In this document: piece after piece, positions 10,803-20,132 of the stretch
Position numbering within the stretch: position 1 is the stretch's first letter
Layout of the letters: each line of letters opens with the position of its first letter
Source of the DNA: Ophioceras dolichostomum
Lineage: Eukaryota; Ascomycota; Sordariomycetes; Magnaporthales; Ophioceraceae
DNA: 64,000 bases
Direction: 5' to 3'
Assembly: GCA_003049485.1 (NCBI GenBank)
Contig: PYST01000055.1
Span: forward strand, 87,736-151,735
Made by a program: the position numbers and the translations under genes
Notes under the pieces: model-generated
What the model was told of the DNA's origin: nothing
The model's input: the letters and a program-made list of their open reading frames with translations, nothing else
Database searches by the model: none

Positions 10803-12580
10803 ATGGCCCTCCTACAGCTAGGGGTGATGCCCCGAGCGCTGATGTCAAAGCTGACGACATCGGCAACGGTAGCAACCGCGGCAGCAGCAGCAGCAGCGTC
10901 GTCGTCGTTGCCCTCGACCTCCTCCTTCATATGTCGACAATGTCTGCGCCACCAGCAGAAGAAGGTCGCGCCATTGCGCATCGCAGTACAGATGATGTCG
11001 CGATATACCACTGCCTCGTCTTCGTCGCCGCCGTCTCCTAGACGCTTCGCATCCACCACGACCGCGACACCCGCCTCGACCGCCAGCAAGACGATCAAGC
11101 TGGCGACGACCGCTGGGCCGTTCGGCGCCGGTAGCAAAGCGTTCAGCAGCAAGGCCCCGGACTTGTCCGCGTCGGGAGCGACGACGGCCGCGGCGGGGGG
11201 GAAGACTGATGGTGCGAGCGGTGATACTGGAAGCAGTAGCAGCTTCCCCGATACGAGCTCCAAGGCCGTGGCCTACTGGCTCATTGCCAGTGCGGCAAGC
11301 GTTTTCGGGATTGTGGTGTTCGGTGGCCTGACGCGGTTGACTGAGTCCGGGTAAGGGGGAACATCCGTCATCCATGTCCTAAATCCGGTAGTTCAGCACC
11401 CACTAACCACAAAATCCCCCACCACCAAAACAGCCTGAGCATAACAGAATGGCGACCCGTCACAGGCTCCGTCCCCCCCCGATCCGCCGAGGACTGGGAG
11501 TCCGAGTTCGCCAAGTACCGCGCCTCGCCCGAGTACGCCCTCCTGAACCCGAACATGGACCTGGACGAGTTCAAGAAGATTTACTTCATGGAGTGGACGC
11601 ACCGCCTCTGGGGCCGCTTCATCGGGCTCAGCTTCGTGGGGCCCGCCATCTACTTCGTCGCCCGCCGGCGCGTCACGCGGCCCATGGCCTGGAACCTGCT
11701 GGGCATCAGCTCCCTCATCGGCTTCCAGGGCTTCATCGGCTGGTGGATGGTCTCCTCGGGCCTGACGGACGACCTGTTCGCGCCGGGTTCCCACCCCCGC
11801 GTCTCGCAGTACCGGCTGACCGCCCACCTCGCCACCGCCTTCGTGCTGTACGGCTGGATGGTGCTCTCTGGCGTCTCGGTCCTGCGCACGCACAGGCTGC
11901 TGGCGACGCCGTCCGCCGCCGAAGCGAAGGCAGCAACCATGAAGCTGGTCGAGCAGCTCTCGCACCCGCACCTCCGCCCCTTCCGCCGCGCCTCCTGGGC
12001 CCTCGCCGCACTGGCCTTCACGACCGCCATGTCCGGCGCGCTCGTGGCCGGGCTGGACGCAGGGCTGATCTACAACGAGTTCCCGATGATGGGCAACGGC
12101 CTCGCCCCCCCCTGGTCGGAGCTCTTCGACAAGTTCTACAGCCGGAAGCCTGACAACTCGGACCTCTGGTGGCGCAACCTCCTCGAGAACCCGTCCCTCG
12201 TCCAGCTCGACCACCGCATCCTCGCCACGACGACCTTCTGCGCCGTGCTCGCCCTCTTCGCCTGGGCGAGGTACTCCCGCACGATCGCAGCCGTGCTCCC
12301 CCGGAACGCGAGGAGGGGTGTCACGGGCGTCGTGCACCTGACGCTGCTGCAGGTCACCCTGGGGTTCTTCACCCTCATCTGGATGGTGCCCACCCACCTG
12401 GCCGCGACGCACCAGGCCGGCGCGCTGGCGCTTCTGACGGGGACGTTGGTGCTGTGCCATCGCCTGCACGTGCCGAGGTCGGCCGTCAAGGTGCTGGAGC
12501 GCAGGCTGCTGAAGGCCGGCGGCGGGGGTGGTGGAGGAGGTGCGTCGGCGTCGTCGCTGACTGGGGGCAAGAAGTTGTGA
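10803..12580 (+). CDS. COX15: Haem A synthase, cytochrome c oxidase assembly protein COX15
   Basis: Two exons (10803-11350, 11434-12580) give 564 aa. COX15 is an inner-mitochondrial-membrane enzyme that oxidises the C8 methyl of haem O to make haem A for complex IV. The long Ser/Ala/Arg/Thr-rich N-terminus (about 155 residues, rich in RR and few acids) is a mitochondrial targeting region. It is followed by TM1 (AYWLIASAASVFGIVVFGGL) and TRLTESGLSITEWRPVTG, a COX15 hallmark. The candidate haem-ligand histidines are present: EWTHRLWGR (about H239), RLTAHL, LDHRIL and ATHQAGAL. The C-terminus has a nine-glycine run followed by Ser/Ala, which is unusual. The intron lies between S-G and L-S-I-T-E-W. 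Length is above yeast Cox15 (486 aa), mainly because of the N-terminus. Confidence 0.97.
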
Positions 12581-13124
12581 AGAGTGGCCAACCGGCCGGG
12601 ACAGGGAGGGGGGCTGTAATATTAGTGTAACACTCGCGGCCAATAGACCGGGAGAGGACCGGGGGAGCATTTGGGGTGGGATTTGTTTGGCGATGAGATC
12701 GGACTAAGAAAAAAAGAGGCATAGACGTAAATATAGTGTCGACGACGGCGATGTAGATATCCAGCTAGAACAGGAGAGACCTGTTTGTATATCAACCACT
12801 CCTTTCTTTTTTGTGCCCACTTGACTCTACTTGGTCTAGTACGTAAGCTTTTCGACCGCCCCGCCTTCACGCAATACTCGCTCGCTCACCCCCTTTCTCA
12901 TAGCATTTTCTTCTGCTGTACACCCCAAAAGCCCTACCGCCAAAGACATGCGAATACCTAGACAAACCATCTTTCTTTTTTTATTGCTCGGTTGGCGTTC
13001 TCTACATCTATCCGAACGGTAAAACACTACCTGGCTATGACTTACGGCTGGCTCCGGTCTGGCCTGACTCTTTGCGCTATCCAGGGCTCGTAAGGTCGTC
13101 ACCACTCTTGCTAGTGTATTCCGC
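12581..13124. other. Convergent spacer between COX15 and KRS1, 544 bp
   Basis: Tail-to-tail 3' UTR region. It is AT-richer than the flanking genes, with poly-A (12706-12714) and poly-T (12807-12812, 12970-12981) runs compatible with 3' processing on both strands. No gene seen. Confidence 0.5.
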
Positions 13125-15380
13125 CTATTTATGAGCTATGCGTAAAGAAAGGTTGTCAGCTACATTCGCTCTCAATATGACCTTTGAAATCGCCCAGCCG
13201 TCAAGGCTACCTAGTCTGCACAAGTGGGATCGGGAGGGACGAGGGGCACAGAAAACTCACGAATTCCCTCCTCAGGAAGCGGCTCAACATTGGTCAACTC
13301 TGCCGCGAACTTCTCGGGTGGGCCGCTCTTCTCGTCCTTCATGAACGGGAAGGCCAGCACCTCCCTGATGGTGTAGTTGTTGGTGAGGAACATGCTCAGG
13401 CGGTCGATACCGAGACCCTGTTGGAAAAGTGTTAATAATTATAGGGCCGGGGTGTCAGGTGCTTTTGAAGAGGTGCGTGGTAGCGAGCTGAAGAGGTACA
13501 GGTATAAGAATGGACAAGGGAGAAAACTCACCCAGCCTCCGGTCGGTGGCAGGCCGTACTCGAGCGAGCGCAGGAAGTTCTCGTCAATCATCTGCGCCTC
13601 GTCGTCGCCCTGGGCCTTCTGACGTGCTTGCTGTGCGGTTGTTAGTCTTCATCCGCACTTCAGAGGGGGCGCCTTTCGAACGACTTACCTCCTCGAACCG
13701 CATCCGCTGGTCGAACGGGTTGTTCAACTCAGTGTACGCATTCGCGATCTCCTTCTTGCACACAAACGCCTCGAAGCGCTCGCACAGCCCCTTCTCGGAG
13801 CGGTGGTACTTGGCCAGCGGCGACATCATCTGCGGGTGCTCCGTCAGGAAGGTCGGGTTCACGCACGTTTCCTCGAGGTACTCGCCGATGAGCTTGTCGA
13901 GCATGCGCGCGTTGGTCAGCGGCGGGGTACACTCGATGTTCTTCTCCTTGAGCAGCTTCCTGAGGAACTCGTTCGTCTCGTTCGTGTGCAGCTCGTCGTA
14001 AGGGGGGAACTTGGCGCCCGTGAGCCTCTCGAGCTCGGGCATGATCTTGACGCGCTTCCAGGGCCGGGCCCAGTTGACCTCCATGATCTCGCCGGACTGG
14101 GAAGTGAACTTGGTCTGGTGCGAGCCGTGCAGGTGCATGACGAGCCCGGAGACGAGCTCCTCGGTGTAGTCCATGACGTCGTACATGTCGTAGTAGGCGG
14201 CGTAGGTCTCGATCGTGGTGAACTCCGGGTTGTGAGTCAGGTCGACGCCCTCGTTGCGGAAGTTCTTGCCGATCTCGAACACCTTGTTGTAGCCGCCGAC
14301 GATGAGCATCTTGAGGTACAGCTCGGGCGCGACGCGCATGAACATGTCGATGTCGTATTCGTTATGGTGCGTGATGAAGGGGAGCGCCGTGGCGCCCCCA
14401 GCGATGGCGGTCATCATGGGCGTCTCGACCTCGATGAACTTGCGGTCGTGGAAGAAGTCGCGGATGTACTTGACGATGCGGCTGCGCTGCCAGAGTATGC
14501 GGCGAGACTCGTCGTTGAACATCAAGTCTAGATACCGCATGCGGAAGCGCTTCTCCATGTCCGTCAGGCCGGAGCGCTCGTTGGGCAGCAGGTGCAGCGA
14601 CGGCGCCAGCTGCACCACCTGTCGCGAAAAGAGCGAAAGCTCACCCTGCTCACCCTTCTCGATCTTGCCCTTGGGCGCTGTCCGGCCGGGGAAGCCCACG
14701 ATACCGATGATGTCGCCACGGCCCAGGTGCTCGTGTTGTTGCGCGAAGGTCACGCCGCCGTCCTCCTTGGCATACTGCGCCTGGCACATAATCTGGATCT
14801 TGGAACCCGTCGTGGTGGTGTCGGCGCCGGTCTTGATGTCATAGAATATCAGCTTGTTCCCCGCCGAGCGCTTGGTGAAGATGCGCCCTGCTATCCTGAT
14901 CTCCTTGTTCTCGAGCGTCTCTCCCGACTTGAGGTGGCCGAACTCCTTCTCGAACTGTGAACAATCGTAGTCGATGAGGAACTTGTGAGGGTACGGGTTG
15001 GGACCGGCCGGGTTGTCGAGCATGCCCTTGACCTCCCTGCTCCGAAGCTCGAAATACTGATTCGGGTTGAGCTCCTGCTCTTCGACCTTCTTGGTGGCCG
15101 CCGGCTTGGGCTTGGCTGGCGCATCGGCCGCCTTCTTCGCCTTAGCTTCCTCCTTCTGCCGGGCCTTCTGACGCCGCTTGAGCTCAGTCTTGGACACCTG
15201 CAGAAGTCGAGAGTAGTTTGTCAGCGGCCTATACATGTACTCATACTACGTTGCTTGCTTGCTTGTCTCGTTGTTTTCCCAGGGCTCCCTAACCTTCTCG
15301 CCGGTGACCTCGTCGAGGTGCAGGTTTTCCACCTGCTCGGTGGGCGGCGCCGCCGCTTGGGAATTTGATGCCTCCGCCAT
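13125..15380 (-). CDS. KRS1: Cytosolic lysyl-tRNA synthetase (class II)
   Basis: Five exons (15380-15294, 15197-13689, 13630-13532, 13417-13261, 13135-13125) give 620 aa. The enzyme charges tRNA-Lys. A Lys/Ala-rich N-terminal extension (KTELKRRQKARQKEEAKAKK) is typical of eukaryotic cytosolic LysRS and helps bind tRNA. The OB-fold anticodon domain follows (EIRIAGRIFTKR, GDIIGIVGFPGR). The class II catalytic core has motif 1 near FIEVETPMM, motif 2 FRNEGVDLTHNPEF and motif 3 GLGIDRLSMF. No mitochondrial presequence is seen. The last exon codes only for the final residues: GGAATTC joins CTCATAAATAG to give G-I-P-H-K-stop. A CTGAC branch site and TTTACGCATAG acceptor support this. Without that splice the frame would end ...REFSVPLVPPDPTCAD. 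Confidence 0.96.
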
Positions 15381-16034
15381 GGTGATCGTCGTTCCGACTG
15401 TCCTCCACGGTTCCCAAAGAGGCGTTAACGGTAAGCAATGGCAAGCAGATGTAGGTATTGGCGCTGTCTGAGTCCGTGTAGACAGCACGAGAAGTTGGCC
15501 GCGAGCTTCCAGAAAAATGTCCTCGAATCGCGGGGTAACATCAGAATTTGAGTCAACGTGCTGTGTGGTGTGAGTCAGTGGGGTAAATCCATGCTGAGGT
15601 ACCTTACCTAGGGTATTCCACCTCAATCCCGCCTAAGCCATGGACTTACAACTAGAGCCAGCAAGGTAATGTAAAGTATTGTCGCGTGTACCGTACGCGG
15701 CAGAACGCGGCAGAACGCGGTACGAGATACAATACGAAACACATTCCAACACAATACATTGCAGGCCCTGCTTGAAGTTAGCTCCTCGACTTTATCCGCT
15801 CGCTTCTTCCAGTCCAGTTTCCGTATTCGACTACTCGACTTCTCGACTCGACCTTCCAGAGTCACATTCTCCAAGTTGGCCTCCGTGTCAGTCTCCTTCC
15901 CTCCTCGTCTCCTCTGCCCTCATTATGGATTGACGGATACCACCCAGCGAATAGATTAATGCCAACTCCTCGTATATAATGCATGCCAACCAGATTCTGT
16001 TGTTTGTGGCGGTAGAGACATGTTTGAATATAGG
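15381..16034. other. Intergenic, 654 bp, upstream of KRS1
   Basis: Promoter side of KRS1. It contains a short direct repeat of GCGGCAGAAC-like units (about 15700-15722) and one TACCTAGG-type motif (15600-15612). Small open frames show no domain. Confidence 0.45.
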
Positions 16035-17306
16035 TCAGGTAGGGGTTCGGTGGCGTGGAGAGCGGAGTTTATATGTCTGGATAGGTAGTCCTTGTAAGAG
16101 TGAGCGATAGTCTATTGATCTGCATCTCCGTTGACAAAGGTTCCTTGTGGACTGTTGTTTCCATCCCCACCGTCGTTTCGGCCAATCCACCGAGCCCGCC
16201 CCAGCTTCGGCAATCGTGGATCGCGGCCTCGGCAGCGACGGAGGCGGCTGAATGAGCCAACTCTTCCATGCATGCTCGGGCCTCCGGGTGACCAAGCTTT
16301 TCCATTTCTCGTCCTCGGGCGTCCGGCACGCCCCTAGCTGGTACCACCTGGTCCAGGTGATGACCCATCCCCGCGTCTCTCCCAAGCGACGTTCATTTGG
16401 TAATCGGTGAAGCATGCTGGGCATGACCTGACGGGTCCTGATATCTCCGAAAACATTGGGTCCAACGGGCTGCGGCAAAGCTCTGGGATGCTGTGCAAAT
16501 ATCCGTAATCTTTCTTTGGACTCCTCGCATGCACATGGTAGCAAATGTAAAGTGAGCTGTCTCTAGGGACATCCGCCTCCACGTAACCTCTGAGGGCCCT
16601 GGCATCTTGTTTCGGATGGTAGGATACTGTCGCCCCTCGGATGAAGAGCTCATCATCGATGATTCGGGTGCGCCAAGACGCCTTCGAATGAACGCCGTGC
16701 CAGTGGAGCGGATTTCGGTAGTTGACCTTGATCCAACGCAAGGGAGGGCCGTGTGACGCGCCGTGAAAATGCCGGTTCATAACGAGTCTCGCTGCGTTGT
16801 AGTGGTCGAGGAGAAAGAAGTTGAAAATAGGCAAGTGGGACGAGTACTTAGAAAGGCACCATACCCTCCGATTTGCTACCGGGTTCGACCCAACTGTGGT
16901 GCCATGTGTGTAATTTAGCACACTCATAGCAGTAGTAGATGCGACCTGTATCCCGTTCAAGCCATAGCAAAAGAGTCTTGAGGGCGTTGGGTTCCAGGAT
17001 GAGTGGATATGGAAAGAATTTCAAGAATCCGCGGCAGGTCAAGGCGAAGGCAACGACGGATTCTGGTGGGAGGTGTTCGAGAATGGCCTCCACCATTTCC
17101 ACGGGAAGCGTCAGGGTGCAAGTCTGGACCCGCGGTCGTCTGAGTTCGCTGATGAATCTCGAAATAGCCCCGGCAGCGATAGCAACGAGACCGGACATGT
17201 TGTTTCCTCGCCGTGCTACCAGCGCTGGAGACGTGTCCGGGGTTCGCAAGGATGGTAGATTCCCACTCGCTGGTCCAAAAAAACAAAAAGGGTAAGCGCT
17301 ACCCAT
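16035..17306 (-). pseudogene. F-box protein gene with a broken reading frame
   Basis: Exon 1 (17306-16865) encodes an F-box, LPVEMVEAILEHLPPESVV followed by AFALTCRGF. F-box proteins recruit substrates to SCF ubiquitin ligases. A 73-bp GT-AG intron (16864-16792) with a CTACAAC branch site joins S-E-E-A-R-L-V-M to exon 2, which continues to SCPACFTDYQMNVAWERR. After this the frame reaches a stop (16334). Conserved-looking sequence (GWVITWTRWYQLGACRTPED) resumes in another frame, as if one G were missing from the G4 run at 16369-16372. No intron consensus bridges the shift. The downstream frame runs to a stop at 16035, but its last part is not convincing. The start could also be the internal Met at SGLVAIAAG (about 17199). 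A real decayed gene or a sequencing indel are both possible. Confidence 0.6.
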
Positions 17307-17869
17307 TTAGGGTTAGTTGATTTCTTATATGTCACGTTATTGACGCTAGTCTATATCGGGGCAGATCAATTCCCGTTTTAATGGAAGACTGTAATGACGT
17401 CAACGAGGAAAATGCACATAGAGGTTATTCCGGAATACGTGAGCGAGCAAGACAAAGCTGCAATTTGCGCCCCTTACCACGTGCTGGTAAACATGACAAA
17501 AAATGTGTGAGCCTGGTTCCAGCGTTGTTGTGTGGGCGCAAGACGGAGGAAAAGCTGAGCGGAACAGGGCAGCAACGGCTCAGGAAGTCCGGCAATACGG
17601 AGGCTTGTTGAAATACGACGGATTAGCCTGCCCCGTTTGCAATAGTCTGTTTATTACCTTCGCATTTGCTTTGCCCTCCCAGGCCAGGCAAGTGGTCTGT
17701 GCGGGAGAGGCAGTCCCCAACGTATGTGTTCCTGTCGGCTGAGACCTCCATCGCGTAGCGTCCACTAGCGCATTTAACGTCTTTCAGTGCAGCAATTCAT
17801 ACTATTCTACAAGTCGGCTCTATCTTTGGGCTTCCCACATCAGACTGTCACCTCATTTCTCACAACTGA
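17307..17869. other. Intergenic between two decayed genes, 563 bp
   Basis: Divergent spacer between the F-box relic and the phosphotransferase relic. No conserved element or open frame of note. Confidence 0.45.
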
Positions 17870-18825
17870 TTGACAATGGCACCCACGGGGCCGGGGTTTG
17901 TTGCCCCTGCCCTGCCGTACACTTGCGACTCACAAGAACTACCCGGCCCGCTCCCGACGATGAGAGAAATCGAGGAGGAGAAGACGACGATGCCGTGCCT
18001 CTGGTCTCCTGCCCAAAAACGCATTTTGGTGGTGCGAGGCATGTTCCTCGTCAAGTACGGCCTGCCAGCTTTTATCCACATCAACGAAGGCCATGCCCTG
18101 ATGCTACTTCACGGGATGCCGACCATCCCGAAGCTGTATGCCATGTATCACCACGAGGGCAAGACGTTTGTTGTCATGCAGTTTCTGCCTGGCATGGCCC
18201 TCAGCCTTGTCTGGGAAGGGATGTCGGAGCAGGAGAAGATCGACGTCACGGGGCAGCTGCGCGCCGTGTTCGACCGCCTGCGCGCACTCGCTCCTCCGTC
18301 CCCGCCCGTCTTCTGCAACATCACCGGCGTGCCCGTCCCTCAGCGCTTATTCATGACAAACTTCCAATGACCCTTCCATCACAGGCCCCTTTGTCGATGA
18401 TGCTGCATTCCACCGTGCCATTGCATTGCACCTGCGAGGACTAGGACAGCTGCAGCATGTCTCATTGCTCGTCCGATTTTCTCGAACGCCATCTACCCGG
18501 CGCCATGGGCCGACACGCGTGCGTCCTGACGCACGGGGACTTGCAGCGTAAGAACATCCTTGTTGTTGAGACCCCCCCGACCACCAGCCATTCCGACGAA
18601 AACGGGGATGAGAACTTGGTAACGCAGTCCAGGCAGTTCACAGTTAGTGGCATCGTTGACTGAGAGGACGCCAGGTGGATGCCGAGCCACTGGGAGTATG
18701 CGGATATGTTCGTGTACACCAGCTGAGCCGACGACTGGTCGGGCATGTTGGAGACCATCGTCGACGCGTGGCCATCAGAAGCAGCCATGCTCATGTTTGT
18801 CCGCCGCAACTTTGACGGTGTCTGA
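17870..18825 (+). pseudogene. Aminoglycoside-phosphotransferase-like kinase pseudogene
   Basis: Intact members of this large fungal family have an APH/choline-kinase fold and phosphorylate small molecules, mostly unknown. Visible parts in order are: ATP-site strand MFLVKYGLP; hinge FVVMQFLPG; the GPFVDDAAFHRAI helix; catalytic loop LTHGDLQRKNILV; and the metal-binding strand GIVD, where the usual Trp is a stop. The frame is broken five times. Net +1 shifts occur near 18364 and in the T-run 18477-18480, and in-frame TGA codons are at 18661, 18724 and 18823 (the last may be the original end). Catalytic HGD and the metal Asp survive, so decay looks recent. No GT-AG introns remove the lesions. 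Upstream Met choice (17870 or 17876) is immaterial. Confidence 0.85.
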
Positions 18826-19934
18826 GCGGGCCAGACCCACGTCTCCACGGAGTATTATCGAAAACTCGACCTGGTTAAAGAATATTAGGGCAGAGGGAGC
18901 ATGCGCTGCCCTGAAAGTGACCAACACACGTGCCTCCCTCACCCTGCCGACGCAGTCGTCAGACCAGACCGTGAACTCAGGGGTCTGTGGAAGGCACACG
19001 AGAACGACTTCGGCACCACCGTAGAGGCAAAAGATCTCCTCGCCATTCGAACCAAAGCCACAGACAGACAGGTTTGACATCAGATTGCAGCGCAGGAACC
19101 GCCTCCAGGCCGGTAGAATACCCTATGATTTAGCACCCACAGCCTGTCGCGCTATTTCAGCGTGGTTCCACAACGCCGGCGTGTCCGGTGAGAGCGGCTG
19201 ATGAAAGCCTTAAACTTTCCCGAACACGCGTGTGTGCGCACGGCCTGGAGGCTCTTCGAGGCGAAGCATCAGACCCCTTGTCCTCCCAATCGTTAAGATT
19301 CAATATCTGTCACTTTTTAAACTTCCAGGGTCCCTAGAAAAGGAACTAGGTAAGAAAAAAAAGCCGTTAGCGATCGATAGTCGAAAGGGAAATCGGAGGC
19401 TGACGATCTGAAAAGGGCAACGGCCGCCCACCACACCACCACAGCGCAAGCATTTTTCGCATGAAGGTGGAGAGATTATGTGCGCTCAACGGAGAATTAG
19501 ATATTCAATGAAATATATAATAAATTCTCCGGGTCGATCCTGGAGATTCGGATTGCCGCCCGGGAAGGTAAAGGCCGCTTTGAATATATTATAAGTTAAA
19601 AGGGGTAGTAATAGCAGAACCATTCGGCTGGAATCGGGAAGAAAGCGAAGAATGTTTCGGTCGTCAAATACAAAAGAGAATAAATTGCCTGTGTTGAGGC
19701 TTTTGAAATCCGGTAAGGCCTCCCGGGAAGAGAGAGAGAGAATAAAAAAAGAAGGCAAACAAAAAAAGTATAATGAACCGGAAAACCAAAATCCAGAAGC
19801 GAAGATAGGACAAAAGAAATCGTTCCTCGAGAAACGAAAGATTTTGGGTATATCTACTCCCCCCCAAACAACATCATTCTTTGAACGCCAACTCCGGAAC
19901 CAACTTTTCCTGGAGCGAGTTTATACTGCTGCCC
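18826..19934. other. Gene-free, partly AT-rich stretch, 1.1 kb
   Basis: It follows the phosphotransferase relic and ends at the stop of the zinc-finger gene. From about 19480 to 19830 the composition becomes clearly A/T-rich (for example ATATATAATAAATTCTCC, then A- and AG-runs at 19728-19768), unlike nearby spacers. It may be relic or mutated repeat DNA plus the 3' UTR of the next gene. No open frame with a recognisable domain. Confidence 0.5.
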
Positions 19935-20093
19935 CTAGTCCATAAACATGGGATCACCGCCATCATCATCACCACTCAAGTCGCCGACGCCGACGCCCGA
20001 GCCCGCCACCGCCACCGCCACCGATGACAAGTCATCCGCGTCCGGAGACTGTGACTGCGACTGTTGCTGAGACTGCTGAGACTGCAGCTGTTG

Positions 20094-20132
<39 letters not shown>

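Noticed and set aside
11393..12670. 425-codon minus-strand open frame opposite COX15
   Set aside because: It is antisense to a certain COX15 exon. High GC in third positions creates long shadow frames, and the translation is Arg/Gly/His-rich without a domain.
13803..14531. 242-codon plus-strand frame opposite KRS1
   Set aside because: Antisense shadow of the lysyl-tRNA synthetase exon; composition is Val/Leu/Asp/Glu-biased as expected for a complement frame.
17870..18825. Reading the TGA codons as Trp (recoding) or as sites of A-to-I mRNA editing
   Set aside because: Two frameshifts remain in any reading, and fungal editing favours A after U (UAG rather than UGA). Decay is simpler, so it is called a pseudogene while leaving the test open.
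17870..18825. RIP as the cause of the stops
   Set aside because: TGG to TGA needs a change in a CpC context on the other strand, not CpA, and frameshifts are not produced by RIP.
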